From Vanilla planifolia (Eukaryota > Streptophyta > Magnoliopsida > Asparagales > Orchidaceae), in NCBI GenBank assembly GCA_023846275.1, contig CM043865.1, positions 8,544,068 to 8,608,067 of the forward strand: a DNA stretch of 64,000 nucleotides, in the 5' to 3' direction. The notes beneath the pieces were generated by a model. That model searched no databases, had not been told where the DNA came from, and worked only from the letters and a program-made list of their open reading frames with translations. Shown here in pieces: positions 60,901-64,000 of the stretch (within the stretch, counting starts at the first letter, position 1; each line of letters starts with the position of its first letter). A program made the translations under genes and the position numbers.

Positions 60901-62175
60901 CCTAGATGTATTCAGCCCCTTGTTTCACATATGCTTTGTTATATTGAACATAACTTGTTAATCTTTTTAATAGCAACAGCCAAGAAGATTTTATGGGTCA
61001 TTAAATAGGGCATTTGCAAATTCTCACACACAGTTCACTTAAACAGATTAGCAAATCAGTTCACTTAAAAATAGCAAAAAACAGATTAGCAAATCCTCAA
61101 AGCTTTTGATATTTCCTGTTACACAACTTTACAAAATCAATAGCAACAAATGATATATAGGATAGCTGCAAAAAGAGTATCACAAGGGAATGTTGGTTAA
61201 GGGTACATAACTCTAAAGTACATTAAAGAAAAAGATAACAAAGAGAGGAAACGAAGGAAATCTATATGAATACTTAGGCATATTTCCAAATAAAGGAAAC
61301 AGATGCAAGAGTAGAATGAGCACAGAATCAGTTCAATAAATCAAGAAAGAGTGTGAAAAAACATAGCATAACCAAAGCTAAGAAATGAATGGCCTACCGT
61401 GTCGAATAAGTTCAAATCTTGGATGGCCAATCCATTTTTTGAGGTTATCCTTTGAACCAGTAAAATAGTTATCCACGACAATAACCTGAGCAAGCCATAT
61501 AGAAGGAAGCATGTTATTTCTATTTACAAACAATTTTTACATTGTCTAGAATTCATGAGATCGAAGACCATTATGAACAGTTAAATGAAACCACATCCGT
61601 AAAAAATTAACACACTACAAGTTTCATAATCACAACCATTTGGATTGACAGCAAGTGCTAATCATAGCCTTCAACTGTACCACGTAAATTAACTATGAAC
61701 CGAGCAAGAATTAATTAAATCACAATTTTATTTAATGGTTCACATATTAACCTTTTTCTCTACACGCACACATAGTGGAACAAAACCATAATTTATTAAT
61801 GACCATCATGTTAAGGGGAAATAATGTGATCAAACACGAACATACCTCGTGCTTGTCATTTTCCATCAGCTTATCCACTAGATGAGACCCAATAAATCCA
61901 GCACCTCCCGTGACTAGAATCCGCAGATTCGCCTATGGGAAAATAACACCAATGGATTATGAGTAAGTAAAAAAAAAAAAAGTAACTTTCCTCCAAGATC
62001 CAATTGCAAAAATAGCTGAAAAAGTAAAATGTCCTATAACGAACTACTACTAACTCAAATGAAAACTGAGTGGCCTACAAATTACTTGGAAGAATTTCGA
62101 AAATCGGAGGGGAGAAGGAGTAGGTGGCGGTCGGATCACAGTGTGCTGCTCTCCATTGGCTGATTCCTTCGCCAT
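54979..62175 (-). CDS. UXS: UDP-glucuronic acid decarboxylase (UDP-xylose synthase), cytosolic type
   Basis: Converts UDP-glucuronate to UDP-xylose with bound NAD+, supplying xylan, xyloglucan and glycoprotein synthesis. Twelve coding exons on the minus strand: 62175-62086, 61932-61846, 61485-61398, 60213-60122, 59790-59726, 59645-59557, 56228-56151, 56056-55963, 55800-55734, 55657-55594, 55463-55423, 55170-54979. All junctions are AG/GT and keep phase, giving 348 residues. Seen: NAD-binding GGAGFIGSH at 39-47, VVDNYFTG at 62-69, HLACPASP at 103-110, [10 protein letters not shown] at 145-154 (Glu149), the short-chain dehydrogenase pair Tyr176-x3-Lys180 in SCYDEGKR, the NTYGPRM loop, and DDPRQRKPD at 301-309. 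All expected catalytic residues are present. There is no N-terminal membrane anchor, so it belongs with the soluble UXS3/5/6-type isoforms rather than the Golgi type; the paralogue number is not assignable. Intron 6 (56229-59556) is unusually long. A 5'-UTR intron is likely. Confidence 0.97.
56229..59556 (-). other. Large intron 6 of the UXS gene with probable insertion
   Basis: 3,328 bp against 62-1271 bp for the other coding introns. The middle (56.9-58.1 kb) differs in composition and includes a CATCCCACATTGGCCATG-type string at 57181, reminiscent of small LTR-type elements, plus an isolated plus-strand open frame of 93 codons (57779-58060) with no recognisable domain. Probably an old insertion. 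Confidence 0.55.
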
Positions 62176-62186
62176 TGTATCGAAAT

Positions 62187-62324
62187 CTGCTAGACCAATA
62201 CTAATGATCAGCAATCTCCAATTGACGTGAAAAATTAACACACAAGCACACAGATCTCCGACGCAATAACAAGTCAAAATCGATATAAGCTTTTCGCTAG
62301 TACAAAGAAAAACTTCCTTCCTAC
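62187..62324 (-). other. Probable 5'-UTR intron of the UXS gene
   Basis: On the minus strand a donor GTCAAG|GTAGGA at 62325/62324 and an acceptor TCTAGCAG|ATTTCG at 62187/62186 would remove 138 bases and place the second leader exon 11 bases upstream of the ATG. The coding frame is unaffected. Confidence 0.55.
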
Positions 62325-62385
62325 CTTGACCAAGCAAGCCCTCGTACCAGTCGTCCACTAAATATCACCCTTCAGATCCTCGCCC

Positions 62386-62392
62386 CTATATA
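62386..62392 (-). promoter_or_regulatory. TATA box of the UXS gene
   Basis: TATATAG on the minus strand, 61-67 bases upstream of the proposed first leader-exon end at 62325. Transcription start would be near 62355. A CACGTG G-box lies further upstream at 62736-62741 in a small GC-rich patch. Confidence 0.45.
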
Positions 62393-62539
62393 GATCCTCA
62401 CCACCAACCTCGACCTACCGGCATGCCAGCAACAGCAAGTAGGGCTTCAATTACACGCAAACTTCACGGATCTAGACAATGGAACAGAAGTGAGTGACAT
62501 ATCTCACCGAAAATTGCTTAATTTAGAAGATTGACGTCG

Positions 62540-64000
62540 ATCGAATATTGGAGGGGCAAGGTTCCCCCGAGGTTTTTGCAACAAATTTAAAAACTGGGAA
62601 CGCAAAAACTGGACAATACGGGTTAAAGAGGATATTTTTGACAGCTAATACTTTCTAATTAATAATATGTATGTATTTTTTGGTACAATACTTCGAAAAT
62701 GTCATAGCTCACAATATGACACCCGTTGAGCGCGCCACGTGTTCAATTTTTTGGATTTTATAATACTTGTCAAATTCAAGCTATGTTTGACAGTACTCTT
62801 AGTAAATACTAAATGATTAATAAAAAAATAAAAAATATATTGTTATTAAATAATATTAAAAATTATATATTAAATTAATATGTTATTGATAAGAGAATGG
62901 GTGTTTAGTATAACTAAAATTATCATTGAATTGTTTTCTTAATTTTTCTAATATTATTTTGAAAATTCAATATTATCTTTTAATTTTCAAATATTTTATT
63001 ATGATTGTAAAAGTGCATTAAAAAATGTGACTAAGAAAAGAAGAGACTATATTTTGAAATCCATTTTTTTTTTGTAAAACATCAAGTTTTAAAATGATAT
63101 GCCAATCAAGTTGTGAATGCAAATTCAAGATTATTCATGAGGTTTTGGAAAAAAAAATTATGAAGGTTTAATTTTGGTTAAGAGAATATAATTGGTAAAA
63201 AGAAAAGACAAAGGAGTAGAATTGACCCTAAAAATTATAAACAAGACAAAACACAAATTTGAAGTCTAAATTTTTTGTTTGCATGACTCCATTGTAACTT
63301 CAATAATTTGGTCACTTCCTCCATCAATCTCAAAATTGGATGATTGAAAATACTATGGATCTTTATAATTCAACAACTGATTCAATTACAACTATAATTA
63401 TTCATAGAATTACTCGCAATAAAAAATAGTTTTGATTTGAACTCATCAAGATCATCGTTAAGAACCTATCAAGACATTTTCTTAGTCATCCCAAGATTTT
63501 CATAGAACTTCAAATTATTTGTTAGGACATCTTGAAACCTTTATGAACCCAAGCTCTTCAATGGAAATTTCCTTTTTGAGGATTGCTCCTCTATATTGCT
63601 TCTCTTTTGTGATTACTTCATAAGGATCTAAACCACCTAAAGATGCCTACACTTAGAAAATTTCAACTTCCCCTTAAGAGAGCCTCTTAATTTTTTTTTT
63701 TCATCATTTTCAAGATCCCTTAAGGCAGCCTCTTAATCTCAAGACCTTTAATCTCTAAAGACCCAGGTTTCGAGTTTATCTTCCATCTTGCACCAAATCT
63801 ACAAGGCCATCCTTACATCCAATCTTCTTCATTCAATAATCACTAGTATCTCTTGAAATTTGTTTGAGGTTTCTTCAGTATCCTTGTGTCCAAACTTAAT
63901 TTTTTTATAGACTAAGATCTCTTTTAATGTTGGTCACAATGGCTTAAAAAAAAAGGTTGACCAAAAGAATAAGTACTAAATTAATTGATGTAATGTTGTA
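62540..64000. other. Upstream region of UXS and AT-rich end of the window
   Basis: The part to about 62760 may be promoter (G-box at 62736-62741). Beyond that no gene, domain or clear repeat is recognised except a short word AGCCTCTTAAT repeated near 63682 and 63727. Confidence 0.5.

Noticed and set aside
1-64000. CRISPR arrays, bacterial operons, organellar insertions, rRNA or endogenous viral genes
   Set aside because: No regularly spaced repeats with unique spacers, no Shine-Dalgarno-type gene clusters and no recognisable organelle, rRNA or viral coding segments were seen.

Overview
This is nuclear DNA of a flowering plant. The genes have short GT-AG introns, codon-rich exons sit in very AT-rich surroundings, and about half of the window is decayed LTR retrotransposons and other repeats. 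The protein families seen (a cytosolic UDP-glucuronate decarboxylase, a purine permease, a DUF1635 protein) are plant families. The species cannot be fixed from the sequence; a non-grass monocot is only a guess. No rRNA, tRNA, CRISPR array, bacterial operon or viral gene was found.

Layout. 1-7.3 kb has no intact gene. It holds a decayed reading frame of about 243 codons (5469-6199, +) and two local tandem duplications. 7383-26841 (+) holds the last seven coding exons of a coiled-coil/acidic-tail protein whose 5' part lies further upstream. Its sixth visible intron is about 16 kb (9889-25966) and contains a degenerate Ty3/gypsy element, a 24-bp minisatellite, LTR-type repeats and a minus-strand Ty1/copia element. 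27-35 kb is repeats, with another minus-strand copia fragment (gag 32.24-32.89 kb plus adjoining LTR) and a small exon-like island at 31.55 kb. 35490-36730 (-) is a two-exon purine permease. 37-47 kb is repeats and a decayed PIF/Harbinger DNA transposon with both of its genes recognisable. 47051-47837 (-) is a two-exon DUF1635 gene. 50296-50590 (+) is a two-exon gene for a 57-residue membrane protein, preceded by a duplicated promoter motif and two G-boxes. 54979-62175 (-) is a complete 12-coding-exon UDP-xylose synthase gene. The right end shows no gene.

The genes do not form a pathway or cluster; this is an ordinary gene-sparse plant segment. UXS makes UDP-xylose for cell-wall polymers, the permease is expected to move purines or cytokinin-like molecules across a membrane, and the other three have no established role that can be read from sequence. 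Splice junctions were derived by hand from reading-frame continuity and GT/AG signals. All five gene models keep phase across every intron given. I found no convincing new multi-gene system. The most worthwhile leads are the unidentified decayed frame at 5.5-6.2 kb, the 16-kb intron, the micro-protein gene with its repeated promoter, and the patterned repeats listed in the findings.
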